This document shows positions 51,207 to 63,230 of a stretch of DNA of 64,000 nt, one piece after another. Numbering within the stretch: position 1 is the stretch's first letter; each line of letters opens with the position of its first letter. The notes below the pieces were generated by a model. It saw only the letters and a list, made by a program, of their open reading frames with translations, was not told the DNA's origin and made no database searches. A program made the position numbers and the translations under genes. The DNA is from Isoetes taiwanensis (lineage: Eukaryota > Streptophyta > Lycopodiopsida > Isoetales > Isoetaceae), in NCBI GenBank assembly GCA_021234155.1, contig JAJEKV010000008.1, forward strand, positions 20,743,959 to 20,807,958, read 5' to 3'.

Positions 51207-52169
51207 CTATGCAGCAGCATCAGGTTCTGCATCGCCAGTGCCATGGCTAGAAGAAGCACCCATAGGATCTCCTTGAAAGCTCTCGAATGCTGTGGCTGTA
51301 AAATTGGGATCATCAAGAATATCCAGATTGAATTGTGTATTCCTGATCACGTCATAGTCCACATCGGGTTGAGCTTCAGGTATCAATGGATTTGGTGGAT
51401 CTACAGCTTCTTCAACTACAGCAGTTGGTCTCTCTGTCACAGGAACTGCTGCGATAGTAGGATTCAGGAAGCGGTCAAGCCTACCAAAAATGCCCTTTAG
51501 ACACTCCTGCTTAACCGGGTCACTTTCGAACACAATGCAAAATCTCTTATTCATCAATGAAGCCCGGCCAAACGAACCACAGGAGAAGTAATGAAACACT
51601 CCTGTTCCTGGCAGTACCATGTTTTGCACAAGATAGGAGCATGTGGCAGGCCCCAGCTGGTTTCTCATGATTACGTCCCCTGGCAAGCCTTGCCAACTGT
51701 ACCTGAATCTGCTGTTGCAGAGCTTCCCGGCCATAACCTCGGTCTCCCCCTCTGCATCTTCTTCATTAGGTACCGGAACTGGTGGCAGTTCTTGAGGATG
51801 ATCGTTAAAAGAGAATCTGAGGTCAATGTCATCGACAGGATCACCAGCAGTGGCCTGAATTTTAGTGGCGTACACTAGTGCATGGGGCTCCTGAACTCCT
51901 GTGGTAGGCGGGTTCTGGTATTCGTCCTCATAAATACCAATAAAGACTTTGGATCTGGAATCCAGATTATCCAACACAGATGAAATTAAAAAATTATGCT
52001 CTGGCCTTGCAAAGCACACTATCCAGAAAGAATCAGTTGTGGTGTTCTTTACAGCTGTATTAAAAAAGTTAGATAGTGTGGTGTTGTCCCACATTGGAGT
52101 TATGCTTCTAGTGTCCAGGACTATCAAGGATACTAGTACAGGAGTGCAAACAACTTGCACATTGGGCAT
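51207..52169 (-). pseudogene. 5'-truncated paralogue of the ParB-like/methylase-like gene
   Basis: Minus strand, 320 codons open: LIVLDTRSITPMWDNTTLSN, FWIVCFARPEHNFLISSVL, LDSRSKVFIGIYEDEYQNPP, LDLRFSFNDHPQELPPVPVP, FRYSWQGLPGDVIM, GVFHYFSCGSFGRASLMNKR, FVIFESD-like CIVFESDPVKQECLKGIFGR and LDRFLNPTIAAVP, then an acidic/Ala-rich tail ending GTGDAEPDAAA. It aligns block by block with 39521-40330, so it keeps only the C-terminal half. The glycine motif is F-S-C-G-S-F-G here and F-S-G-G-A-F-T in the other copy. The 5' edge at ~52190 has a duplicated ATGCCCAATGT. The stretch is clean, but the N-terminus is missing. Confidence 0.5.
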
Positions 52170-52189
52170 TGTACATTGGGCATGACACT

Positions 52190-55100
52190 AAAAGAGGGGC
52201 ACTAATCTATGTTTTGTAGTGCTTGCTCTAGAATTGGACATATACATGGAAATTTTGCCTTAAGCCTAGATAACATCCAATTATAAACATAGCCGTGTGG
52301 AAAAATGCTCTAACATGGACCTTGTGACAACTATAATAATATATAAATGTCAACACATTTGTGTCAAAGTTGGTCTGTTTTGTTTTAATAGTACCCACAT
52401 GATGTTTCTATAATTGCAAGGCACTTCCATGTTGAGAGTTTCTTGAAAAGCTTCACAACATGAACGATGTTGTGAAGGACAACCCATTATTCATTGTTAC
52501 TACATCTAAAGTTTCATGAAACTTCATGAAGATTCCCTTACTTCCTAGGCTTCTATGAGGATTCTCTGGGATTATGAAACATTCTTTTGACATTCTCGTA
52601 AATTACCTAAATTCCATGTGTCCAAAATTCTACAAAGTGTACAATACATATGAATGAAGGCAATAAAATATGTACATTACCATGACCTATTGGTCTCCGT
52701 GGACGTTAAAAAAACTATTCTATTTCTATTCATGTTTGATAATATATTTAGCATTGCTCATGATAGCAATTGGTAAATTGTGGAAATTTAATGTCTAGAT
52801 GTGAGTCATAAATATACCATATAAAATCTAATTGTATATTACAATCTAATGCACGAGTTATTACTTTTGTTTTGTGTTTCCTTTGCTAAAAACATCGAAC
52901 CATAAAAGTTACATCCCCTAATCTTAAATCCAACCCTAGTTGATAATCCTAAACCAGTTAACCCTACATCTTAGCAAAATGTGCATGGTTTAAATTTTAC
53001 CACATTCTTTTTCCTAGTTCATTACGTACCTTGAACAAATAGTAGCAAGATTTGACGTTTGTATATAGACCTATAGCCATTCAATGAAGTTCACCATTTT
53101 TTATTATAACTTCTAGCATTCAGATGTTCACCACTATGGATTAGAACTTCTTCATCCACAGAATAAGAATGATTTAATGCTGTGGGAAGTGCTATGTCGA
53201 AAGCTTATTTTCCATTCCATAATGGTCCTCCTTTGAAAACTTCAAAACTGTTGGAATTGGTAAACTCTCTTGGACTCCGTATCATCATTTCAGACATTGG
53301 TGAATGGAACCATGTTTGATACATGGTCCCATTTGGCAACCACAAAATTGGTTCTGTAAAGGCAATAACTCTGATACTTTTGCCCTAGCTTTCAGTGATT
53401 GCAAAACAAATACATGGAGTGTATCTCCATCAAAATCTCCACTAAATGGAGATCACACTAAGGGGCTTAGTGCTATTGCCTTCCATTCTTGAATCCTAAC
53501 TTTCGATGCGATGAGAGAATGTTTGTGAATGGAAATTATGTAGTCTAGTTCCGCTTACCACATGCCTTAGGTACACATATATAGATGAACATATAGATCT
53601 GTTTCTAATGTATACGTAAATTAAGCACCTAGACTACATATTTATAAAGGTCCTAGTCTAGAGGCTGTAGATTGAAAAATGGCAATCACATCTAAAGCTT
53701 GCCTTTCAATGCGATTGTAGTTTAATGTCAATATGCTTGAAAGTTTTTGACACATTGTCCTTCTAGATTTCATTAAGGGATGACGTTTAAAGGATGAATA
53801 GTCAATATGCTACTCGTTTGTAGGTTCTTTAGTTTGCTTTCCGAACATATACATGGAAATCTAAGACGATTGATTTGAACAGTTTGTCTGCTTCATTCTC
53901 TAGAAACGCAAAAACGCAGTCCTTTATTGTAGATGCATCTATTCTATACAAATCAATACAATTAGTAATATGCCTAAAGAGTATTCAAAAGACCACAATT
54001 TTGTCACCTTTATGGATCCCAATGCAATCTCCAAAAGTACAACCACTTTCACTATATATATTTAAAGGTATATCTATGTGCCTCATGATATAGATTGTCT
54101 ATATATTCAAATTGATCTCGGTCATTTTTGAAAACTGGTGGCATGGTGAACCTGTAGCCATCGGAACTCCATGGGAGGCATGCATGTCTCTACATTTCCT
54201 TGATACTCTCCTAGACTTTTGTCAAAAATTTCAAGATTCCCTGAGATTCTTCTAAGATTTGATTAAGATTCGCTTAACATTTTCTTGGATTATTATATTA
54301 TTAGATTTTGTTCATTGAGATTCTGCAATGGACTCTATCTAATTAGGAAATCTAGATAGTTGAGCGTTGCGCCAACCCATTAAAAGTAATTGCGAAAGCA
54401 AAAGTCAAGTCTAAATGGAGAGTTAAATACAAAATCAAAGTCATATATAAGGACTATATCAACTCAAATGCAAAAAATCAACTCCAAAAGTAGGATGAAA
54501 CTCTAAAGCAGAAGTCAAACAGAAAGTGGAAGTACATATTGTATGGACCTACAAATCAAATGAGTGCAAAGTTATAGTCCAAAATACACTCTATGCTAAA
54601 CTTCAGATACTATCGTATCAGACATATATTCATTGAGATTCTGCAAAGGACCCTACATAATTAGGAAATCTACATAATTAGGAAACAAATTTTTTCACAG
54701 ATGGCAGTTTCTCAAGAGATAGACAAACTTGCATTCTGAAATGTCCCATTTTTCCGTTCTATTACAAAAGTGCCAGCGCCTTGTAGAGGGCTTGGAATGC
54801 ATATTCATACAATAAGGCCAGAATTTCTAGTTCCAGAAATGCATTGCCATATGCACAGAAACTACACACTTGAGCTGGACAAATCCGTTACAGATAAGGT
54901 AACAAATGGAAGCCATCGATCTGCACTAGTATTACACCAGTATTGATCCATAGTCTAGTGCTTGCCCTAGAAATCCCTTTGCTCTACACAGAAACTTCAA
55001 TTCGAATGACCAGGATACAAAGCCCCAATTCCCATCAAGTTAAACGGCCATGATTGAAAGGCCTCTTTTCTACAACTTCCTTGCACTTCTCTGGACCGCC

Positions 55101-55480
55101 AAGATTCACCCTTCTCTTTTCATCCAACGGTTTAGGACCATGACCCATGATCTCATCTATGACCACCCATCTGTATCAAACCCCATGTGCATGTCTCTGC
55201 CATAGAAACCCCTCTCATCCTAATAATATTAGGATATTGCATATACTCATTTTGAAATTGTTCTATATAAGTATTCAAACATCTGACATGTAAATCCAAA
55301 ATAGAGTTGTTGGACATAATTTATAGCAACTTCACAAATTTGTGCCTTATCATTTACAAACAACATGAACCATTACAAGACTTGAGTAACACACCACCAA
55401 GCACCTTCCTTGGGTCTAGGTTATGTGGTTTAGGATTACTGACTAGAGTAGACTTCATGGGAGTTGAGATTCAGAGTTGA
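52190..55480. other. 3.3 kb without recognisable gene
   Basis: AT-rich, with only short random frames on both strands. One imperfect direct repeat is visible: TTCATTGAGATTCTGCAAWGG...CTAATTAGGAAATCTA at ~54311-54361 and ~54629-54680. No TIR or LTR ends are recognised. Confidence 0.5.
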
Positions 55481-55582
55481 ATAGTAAAATTTGCGAAATA
55501 CAAAGCCACATGCATTAGTCTGCCACATGCATTATCGCATCGATCCGAGCCATCGGATCGCCATTCTAAGAAGGGACGAGCT

Positions 55583-55592
55583 ACTATATAAG
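55583..55592 (+). promoter_or_regulatory. Possible promoter (TATA)
   Basis: CTATATAAGG is followed 30-110 bases later by a CT-rich leader (CTCTTCTCGTTGCTTCCCTCC). A second CTCGTTGCTTCCCTC leader-like block is at ~56615. The following frames are not convincingly coding, so the product, if any, is unknown. Confidence 0.35.
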
Positions 55593-55732
55593 GCAATTTC
55601 CTCTTTCGGACCGGTTATCGGCGTCTTCTCACAGCAGCTCTTCTCGTTGCTTCCCTCCCTTCCTGCCCTGTTGCGTGGGGGCATGAGTCTTTTTCATTTA
55701 TGTTTCTTGTTCATGCACTCTTTGTTGTTCTC

Positions 55733-55895
55733 CACCTTGGGTGTTGCTATTATCATGTTTTCTTTTTCATCGGCATCATGCCGCATTATTCTCCACCTGC
55801 GGGTCATGCTGTGTATTTCCACCTCGAGGGTGATGCATATTTTCACATAATGGTTCTCCACCCGTTGAGTGATGCTTTTCCACCCTATGGGTGAT
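55733..55895 (+). repeat. ~35-bp degenerate minisatellite
   Basis: TTCTCCACC-(4-6 nt)-GGGTGWTGCTAT is repeated about five times with variation. Confidence 0.65.
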
Positions 55896-56069
55896 GCTAT
55901 CTCTTTTCTGTTGTGATCTTTTTCATCTGCTTTCATCACTCATATCTTGAGAACTTATTGGTGCGGCTTGTTTCATCATGGCCATGCATGTTTGCTTTTC
56001 TCTAACCATTCACGGGTGTTTTTAGGGGTTCTTTTGTGTTGCTTGCAGGATTCCGCCTTCCTCGGGTCC

Positions 56070-56424
56070 CCTTTATATTTGTGTTCGCCATCAACCCATC
56101 CCTTCAGTTCTCCCATGCGACACATTCAAGGATTTCGCCGTCTTACGGGGTCTCGCTATATTTATGTTAAGCCATCAACCCATCTCCTTCGCCTCTCCAG
56201 TAAATACATTCAAGGTTGTTGGCGACCATTTCTCATTAGGGGTCCTGCTATATTGTGTTAGCCATCAACCCCTACCCCTTCGGCTTCTCCATGCAACACA
56301 TTCAAGGATTCCGCCGCCTTTCCGGTCCTGCCATATTTGTGTTCGCCATCCACCCATCTCCTTCCGGTTCTCCAGGCAACACATTCAAGGTTGTTGGCGA
56401 CCATTTCTCATTAGGGTTTTCCTC
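56070..56424 (+). repeat. Higher-order tandem repeat, two A-B dimers
   Basis: Four ~83-94-bp units start TATATTTGTGTTCGCCATC at ~56070, 56156, 56248 and 56331. Units 1 and 3 end AAGGATTYCGCCGYCTT. Units 2 and 4 end AAGGTTGTTGGCGACCATTT, CTCATTAGGG. The array is therefore an A-B-A-B pattern of ~178 bp. Confidence 0.85.
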
Positions 56425-59340
56425 GAAACCCAAGGGGCCAGCGGTATCCCGATGAGAAGTTGTCGCCATTACCCTTCTATATTGCCTGTGCACATTGCTT
56501 TTTACGGGGTAGGCCGATATTGTTCCTATGGTCGGCTACCCCTCTCTATTCTTCAAAATATTGTATACTGCTGCTGTGATGAATGACAAGCCTATCAGCT
56601 CTTCTTCCATTCTCGTTGCTTCCCTCTTCCATACCCTTTTGCTTCCCGTTGCTTACCTTGCCTGATCCTTTCCAGCCTCTTCCCCAAGTAGTTTATGCCA
56701 CTGTCTCTTCTTCGATTCCTCATTGACGCTTCCTCTATATGCTCCATGCTACTTGCGTGGATGCATGGGATTTTGCCTATGCTACATGCTATTTGTGCAG
56801 ATGCAGGTATGAGGCCTCTGGGCAGTTGGCTTCTACACCGCGTTTTCATTTCACTCCTGCTACACTTGTTTCTAAGGATGGTTGTTGTCCAATTTTTGGG
56901 CTGGATCCGCCCTTGTTTCTTGTTTGTTATTTTAGTTTCTCTTTTCTATGAACAGATTTGCAGATTGGCCCATCTCGATTCAGGTGATTCTTTCACATCG
57001 GATCCGGATTTGGAGCTCGATTTTTCCAGATGGTGTTGGAGCAACTTCAGGTCACAGAGCAGCGATGGCAGTGGCTATAGTGGCGATCTTTTCCGGTCTT
57101 TTCTTTTCCCCTTTTTTCGTAGGTCGGCCAGCAGCTATCATGACGAGCATGCAGTAGGAGATGGCGATGGCAGAGCACGGGTCTGGCCGTTCTTCTTTTC
57201 CCTTCCCTTTCTGATTGCTTTTCTTCCCTTGTAGGAGGCTGCAGAGCACAGAGATGGCACGCAAATTGTTTGCTCTTCTGTAGATTTGGCGGCTAATAGG
57301 CAGCATCAAACATGCGGCTCAGCTTTTCCATGTTTTCCCTGATTCGGCTATTTCGTCTTTGGATTCTTGAATTTTTTGTGCATCCCTGGCTTATTCTGTG
57401 AGTTCAGAAGGTGGATCCTCTCCTGTGAAGAAGTTGCATCTCAGATTGCTACAAATGCACAAAATTTGTAAGTAAAACCTCATGAAAGAACGTCAGTAGA
57501 ACAAATGCTTGTTATGATCATCTATCCTTATGTAACGAACATTTTTTGCATCAATTCTTGTTTTGGCCGACTAACATGTTACTTCTGTTTAGGCTAGCAG
57601 GAGGCCTCAATACGAGAATCTATTCTGATCAACCATATTTGATGGAAGCGTCATGCTAACCTACTGGCTTTTGTATTTAAAAACATCATTGATGCCTTAA
57701 ATTTTTGCAGAATTTCCCACTTCTTTACTTTAAAACATTCTCTGGTACTGGTATTCTTTGCTTTCCTAGTTGTGGAACGTTCTATACGCATGCAGATCAG
57801 TTACAAATGACACTCCTGGTGGGCTTCCTGGTACCAACTCGATTTAAAACTGACCTGCACAGATTCGAGTGGTGTCAGACCAGCTTGGTTCCTTTCGTTG
57901 TTCTTGATTCATAACGGCTCATTTCTTGAGCTCATCAATCAGCTCAGACTTTGCATGCATCCCCATGAACCAATGGCCTTCCTATGCTATCTGCTATTAG
58001 TAATTCACTATTGGGGGACACCAAGGTCTTCGTGGATTTATAATTCCTGAAGTGTTGTTGGATTCGGCTGCTCCACCCCCACCTATTCATACTTCGTTTT
58101 TCTATTTATTGTGCTTAATTCACTCACCTCCTATAATACTCATTTATTCTTGCATCATTTGCTAATAGTGGTTCATGTTTTGATACTTAAATGACTGCCC
58201 TCTGCTCCTGTTTTCCTTAATAATTCTAATTTGGGTAGCTCTCACCGGCGTCTAGTCGTTTTGAATTGCATTTCGGAAACTTATAATTCCCACATCATTT
58301 TTTGGATTTGATGGCCACTTGATATTTTTTTGGGATTTTGCGGCCTCCTTTATTGTCGGACATTCATCTGTTCTAACCCATGGTTTGCCTACAATTGTTA
58401 TTTGTAAATTTATCATGCCAGGACATGTTTTAGAACATCGTTTTCGCGATTTTGGTAACAGAGATTTTGTTGTTAGGATGGGTGTTTCAATTTTTGGGGT
58501 TTGTATTTGTATTGGATTTTGTCAGCACACATCTTTAATTTGAGGCTCGTCTTGTTTGATGATTGCAAAATCTTGTTCTAAGCTTGTTTGAATATCTTCG
58601 ACTATTTTCGTTGTTTCTGCTAAGTCCCATGTTACATATGCAACTATATACCATTTCTAAAGCAATTCTATTCTATTCTATTCTATTCTATTCTTAACTA
58701 ACAATTTATTCTAGACCATTGTTTAAGGGGATTTGTCATGCAATTGGATTAGGTGCCAATTTTTCCTTATTCCATTTGTCTCGGGAATCAGAACACTTTA
58801 TATGCGGGGATTTTTTACGTTCTTAGGAAACCTTGAAGGTGCGCATAAGGTAATTTATTGTTTGTTGATTTCATTTGGGACATGGACTTTTTTAGCTCCT
58901 TTTTGCTAAAATTATTTGGGATACATTTGGTAGCCGTTCCAATACGTTGTGGGTTCATTATGTCATTTGGGTGATTTCTCCTTAATGTTCTTCCGTAGTT
59001 ACAATTTTTGATGCTATTGACATGGGTTGTATGTTGCAACTTTGAGCTGTATCTTTGTGGACATGTATGGTGGACCTTATGGACATTGAGCTTTGAGTAT
59101 CAGGGGGAGCATGTCTTCTTTTCCTTTGATGAGCTTCATCGAATATTTTCTTCGTTCTTTGCTCACCTAGTTCTTTGTTTCCTCTATTCTGGGTCTCATA
59201 GTGCTTCTCTTCGGGATCTATATTTGGCATTTTCACATGTTGCATTGCATACTTCTTTTACATATTTTCTATTGGTTTACGGTCATTGGCTCTATCTCAA
59301 ATTTGTTTCTACACCACTTTTCCATATATGCATGTATTGG
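56425..59340. other. No gene recognised
   Basis: T-rich, with only random frames, for example 56695-57234 on +, which is hydrophobic and lacks any motif. An (ATTCT)n microsatellite is at 58668-58694. Confidence 0.45.
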
Positions 59341-59342
59341 GT

Positions 59343-59472
59343 TGCAAGTGGATTTGCCTAGTATCCGTTTACATTTTGGTGCGAGTTCTTGTTCTGTTTT
59401 TCATTGAGATTTGCAAGTGGATTTGTCTAGTATCCGTTTACATTTTGGTGCGAGTTCTTGTTCTGTTTTGCT
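59343..59472 (+). repeat. ~60-bp direct repeat, two copies
   Basis: TTGCAAGTGGATTTGYCTAG plus TATCCGTTTACATTTTGGTG and CGAGTTCTTGTTCTGTTT occurs at ~59343 and ~59412 with one base difference by eye. Confidence 0.9.
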
Positions 59473-60150
59473 ACCCTTTGGTTGGACATTTTGCTTCATA
59501 CTTGGTCTTAAAGCATTTCCTTTGTTGTCCTGGTACTCCTGACCTCTTGATATATTATGTTACGGATTTGTCATCTCTAGATATGCCCATTTATTTGTCC
59601 AAAGTAAGTTTTTTAATGTTTATCACGAGTTGCCTTATTTTGTATCTAGATTTGGCATGCTATAATTTTCCACATGACAATATGTAGTTGTTGTGTTCCC
59701 ATTACCCATTTCATCACTTGGTTATTGGACTCACCTCGTTACTCCTCCCCGACCCTTGGCACTCTCAACCTCCATCTCTTCGATATCCTTGGCCGTAACT
59801 TTTACCTTTGACTTGGTTTTCACATTTTGACCTCCTCCCTTCAAGCATCACCATCTTACTATTCTATCGACTTGGGTCCTTTTACCTATATCCGCGATGT
59901 CTTTCGGCTAGGAGCAGCACACGCGATCCTGCATGATGTGCTCGTGCCTTGTGGTTGCTTGATTTCCCTTCTGTCCTCTTGTATAGTGCTTGCCTCTTGC
60001 CATTAGACTGCTGGACTTCAGACATTGGTATACTTTGTTTTATTCTCTGGCCTAGGGAACATTTTTTAGTCGGTATCTTATGCATTTGACATCTTGCAAA
60101 TGGAATTAAAGGTTACATTGGAATTGTTTTTCCTTGTGAAAATTGCATTT
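59473..60150. other. No gene recognised
   Basis: No protein-like frame or structural repeat was seen. Confidence 0.4.
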
Positions 60151-60408
60151 AGGGTAAAAGCATGAAAGGGTGTCTATAAATGTAGCCCTTTTTGTACATA
60201 TACATATGTACCGAATGCACATTTTTGGAATAACTGTCATCATGACCCGCTAGTAACTGCCATGATTAATGGCTATCCACTACTCTGAACCCGCAATTAT
60301 CGGATTTTGAAATTCTTTCCCAAATTCTTTCTTGGTTTGCCTCGCTCACTATCACTATCCCTACCGCCTTCTCTCGCTTGAATTCGATCACGAATTCTTC
60401 ATCTAGCT

Positions 60409-60677
60409 ATGGCCCCAAAACGCCCCCTGATGAGTGCTTGCTCATCACCACGCCCAAGCAAGAAGCCGCTGCTTCCGGGCAGTGGAATTTTACCTCCAAG
60501 GAGTTTACGCTTGGGTTCGAGGTGATCCAAGCCAAAGACCTCCGCGGATAAACATGCAGAGGCCCACATACCCAACCTAGAGATGGTTATGAACGAGGTA
60601 TGGGGTGAAGCTCCAAAAACAGACGAGGATTCAAGGAAGGGAGAATCCAAAACGCATGGAAAGATGATTTTTTAAAT
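60409..60677 (+). pseudogene. Decayed gene start, MAPKRP...
   Basis: ATG at 60409 reads MAPKRPLMSACSSPRPSKKP, LLPGSGILPPRSLRLGSR, a stop, then KTSADKHAEAHIPNLEMVMN and EVWGEAPKTDEDSRKGESKT. A basic, Pro/Ser-rich start is typical of nuclear proteins. It is followed in shifted frames by MARNSYTNHYISTYFAVAFA. Unknown family. It is probably the first exon of the gene running on to ~64000. Confidence 0.35.
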
Positions 60678-61079
60678 ATTATGAATTGGTTTATGGCAAG
60701 AAACAGTTACACAAACCATTATATTTCTACATATTTTGCCGTAGCATTTGCTCTTCACTTGAAGGGACGGCTTGTTGATTGATGGACGGGGCTAGGACTG
60801 CCAAAGATCTTGCCAAAACCTCATTAGACGCTACAGATGACCCTACAACAGTAAAATCCTCAACTATCAAACAGACATCGTGATTTCGTTAAATATTAGA
60901 GCCCGGGTTATTCTAGATCGATGTTGACACAATAAAGCAAGCTTACTTAAGCATGGGTTGGAGGAGAAAAACTAACCTATTGAATGAAGTAGAAGCACCG
61001 GAAGAAAAAAGGAGGGATGCATTGAAGGTCATCACCGGATTGAGGGTAGAAAGGATATGCTATCCGAAGATTTGCAGCA

Positions 61080-61615
61080 GATCCGCCGCCAAAAATAGAT
61101 GAGACAAAAACAGAATTTGACAAATTGTCCCGTGATCCTCGCTGGAAATCAAGTTATCTTCGAGTGTTGAAGTACAAGTTGGAAGACTTGGTTATGAGTA
61201 GACATGATAAAGAGCAAAGACTCTTCTAAGCTAGAAATTGGTTTGCGGAAGCAACTAAAGAAATTGAAAGGCATGAAATCTCCATTGAACAAGCAAAGGA
61301 AAAACTTAATTGCATTGAATTGGTTCAGCAAAAGGCATTCACAGATTTTGGATTTCATGGGGAGAGCAGGACCTATTGTTCTCGCACCCAGGCCCCTACC
61401 TCAGGGAGCTACTTCTATAGAGCAGCTTCATCACATTCGGGTTCATGTACTGCTGTGGCCAAGGCTTTGGCAAAACTGGTTTGTTGTCTGCTAGCTCCAT
61501 GCGAGATGCTTATTGCCTCTTCGCTTGTGTTATCCGTCCATGAAAGACGCAATTGCATAAAAGGTTGCATCCGGGATGAGGGCATTCAATTCAGCTTGGT
61601 TTCCTGGCCAGGAAA
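61080..61615 (+). pseudogene. Decayed exon, coiled-coil plus Cys-containing part
   Basis: The frame reads KIDETKTEFDKLSRDPRWKS, SYLRVLKYKLEDLVMSRHDK, a stop, then EATKEIERHEISIEQAKEKL and KAFTDFGFHGESRTYCSRTQ, SYFYRAASSHSGSCTAVAKA, and LAPCEMLIASSLVLSVHERR to SLVSWPGK, before a possible donor GTATGC at ~61613. The composition is that of a real protein with one stop. The family is not recognised. Confidence 0.35.
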
Positions 61616-61639
61616 GGTATGCATTGCTCTCAACTAATT

Positions 61640-62110
61640 TAAACTTATATTTCTCTTAATTCATATTTGTTATTGTAATCGCATAGTTCTACATGTATGG
61701 CTTTCAAAGCATTGCTATTCCTTGTACATGTATAACTTTTAGTGTACAACCGTAGCAGGTACATAGGCATATATTTGCTTGTTTATTGATGCTTTTATTT
61801 TTGAGCTTGGACCGCAGTTGTATCGGTTGTACATTTCTCTAATGGAGTCTACATCCGCAAATAGATGTACATGCATTTATCTTTAGAGTGCATCCGTCGA
61901 TGGATTCATAAGTATGTGCATTTTTTACATATATGTGCTTTTTTTTTTGGCATAGATCTACATTCCCTAACCGGATACATTGGTACATCCGGTACATTGA
62001 GGTACCTCTATGTACATTGAGGAACATGTACATGTACATTTGGCTATAGTTAAATGTAGTTACGCACATTTGGTACCTTTTATGTACATGAAATGTACAT
62101 GCTTGGCGTA
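61640..62110 (+). repeat. GTACAT-rich intron-like stretch
   Basis: No gene. GTACATGTA/TGTACAT words occur about a dozen times, densest at 61990-62105, as a degenerate microsatellite. Confidence 0.6.
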
Positions 62111-62289
62111 ATGTACCGTATATTTCTCATTAGTTCTTTTTTTCATGTTCTTTTATGTCTATTGAAATTTAGATCATTTGTTTGTTTGCGTATGAGGTCG
62201 TTCCTATCCCGTATGCGGCTTTTAATGGTCGATGTTCTTGAGCCATCTCGCATCGACTCTCTTTACGCATTTTACCGAGCATAATAAGC

Positions 62290-63230
62290 GCACCAAATCA
62301 GAGACCCTCAACCTTCCAGCCCAGATCACCAATGACATTTACAAAGTGCCGCAATAGAACCATCCGCAATGCCTCCTCGAACATGGCAAAGTGAAGTTGA
62401 GGAAATTGAGAGGATGGCACTTGAGAAAGCTAAAGCAGCTTGCGGTGTGCACCCTTCAATGATCACTGAACAGTAAAACTCTTTCATCACCAAGTGCTAA
62501 ATTAGTAATTGGAGAAGCTAAGAAAGATTCAAAATTTCCGTCTCAAAGATCATCCGCAGAGTCGTCCCAGCCTGACCTTACATACAAAGGACACAGATCC
62601 GCATTTTATCCCGTGAGATACCAGGGAAGAGGAAGCCGAGTTGGTAGTTGAGTCCACTCCAAAGAGGAGGCAAAAGAATGCTGGGGTGATGGCACTCCAA
62701 GAGGAAAAAAAACAGCAAAAATCTCCAAAGAACAAAAAATGTCCTCCTAAAAAGAAAATCTCCAGCAAAAAAGTGCCACCACCACCTAGAAAGAGGTATG
62801 TCGAAGATGAACTAATTTTGTTAAACATCTCAGATTTATGATAATTAACCACATTTTTTTGTACATAGGACACGATCACAGTCGCGGAAGGAAGCTGATC
62901 CCGATCCTTCCGAAGCCTGAACCTAAGAGGAAGAGGATCTACAAGAAAATATTGATGTGATAACAAATAAGGTGCAAAGCGGTCCACGTAAGATGCCAAG
63001 CGGTGATGAATTTACAAGGTGAGTAATATACAATTGATTACAATAGATATATTCTTTTTTTGCTAATGTTGTTGTTTCCTTTGTACGCTTTAGTGAACCG
63101 ACCGAAAAGGTTGGTTCCATTCACTCCTTATAGGGATCTCCCTCCTAAGCCTCGCACCCTCTATCTTTCAAAGTGATGTTGACGAAGTTCGCTGAAGTCG
63201 GACTTGACCTCTAAGATGGTAGATGTCTAT
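62290..63230 (+). pseudogene. Lys-rich decayed exons
   Basis: Pieces read VEEIERMALEKAKAACGVHP (~62400), STPKRRQKNAGVMALQEEKK, QQKSPKNKKCPPKKKISSKK and VPPPPRKR (62650-62795). A donor-like GTATGT follows at 62796, then after an acceptor (TTTGTACATAG at ~62869) TRSQSRKEADPDPSEA. A later piece after a TACGCTTTAG acceptor (~63094) reads RLVPFTPYRDLPPKPRTLYL. Splice-like borders and a basic, disordered composition suggest a nuclear protein. Multiple stops. Unknown family. Confidence 0.35.

Noticed and set aside
55491-57234. Hydrophobic + strand frames as membrane proteins
   Set aside because: They run through tandem repeats and T-rich DNA. There is no consistent start, motif or codon pattern.
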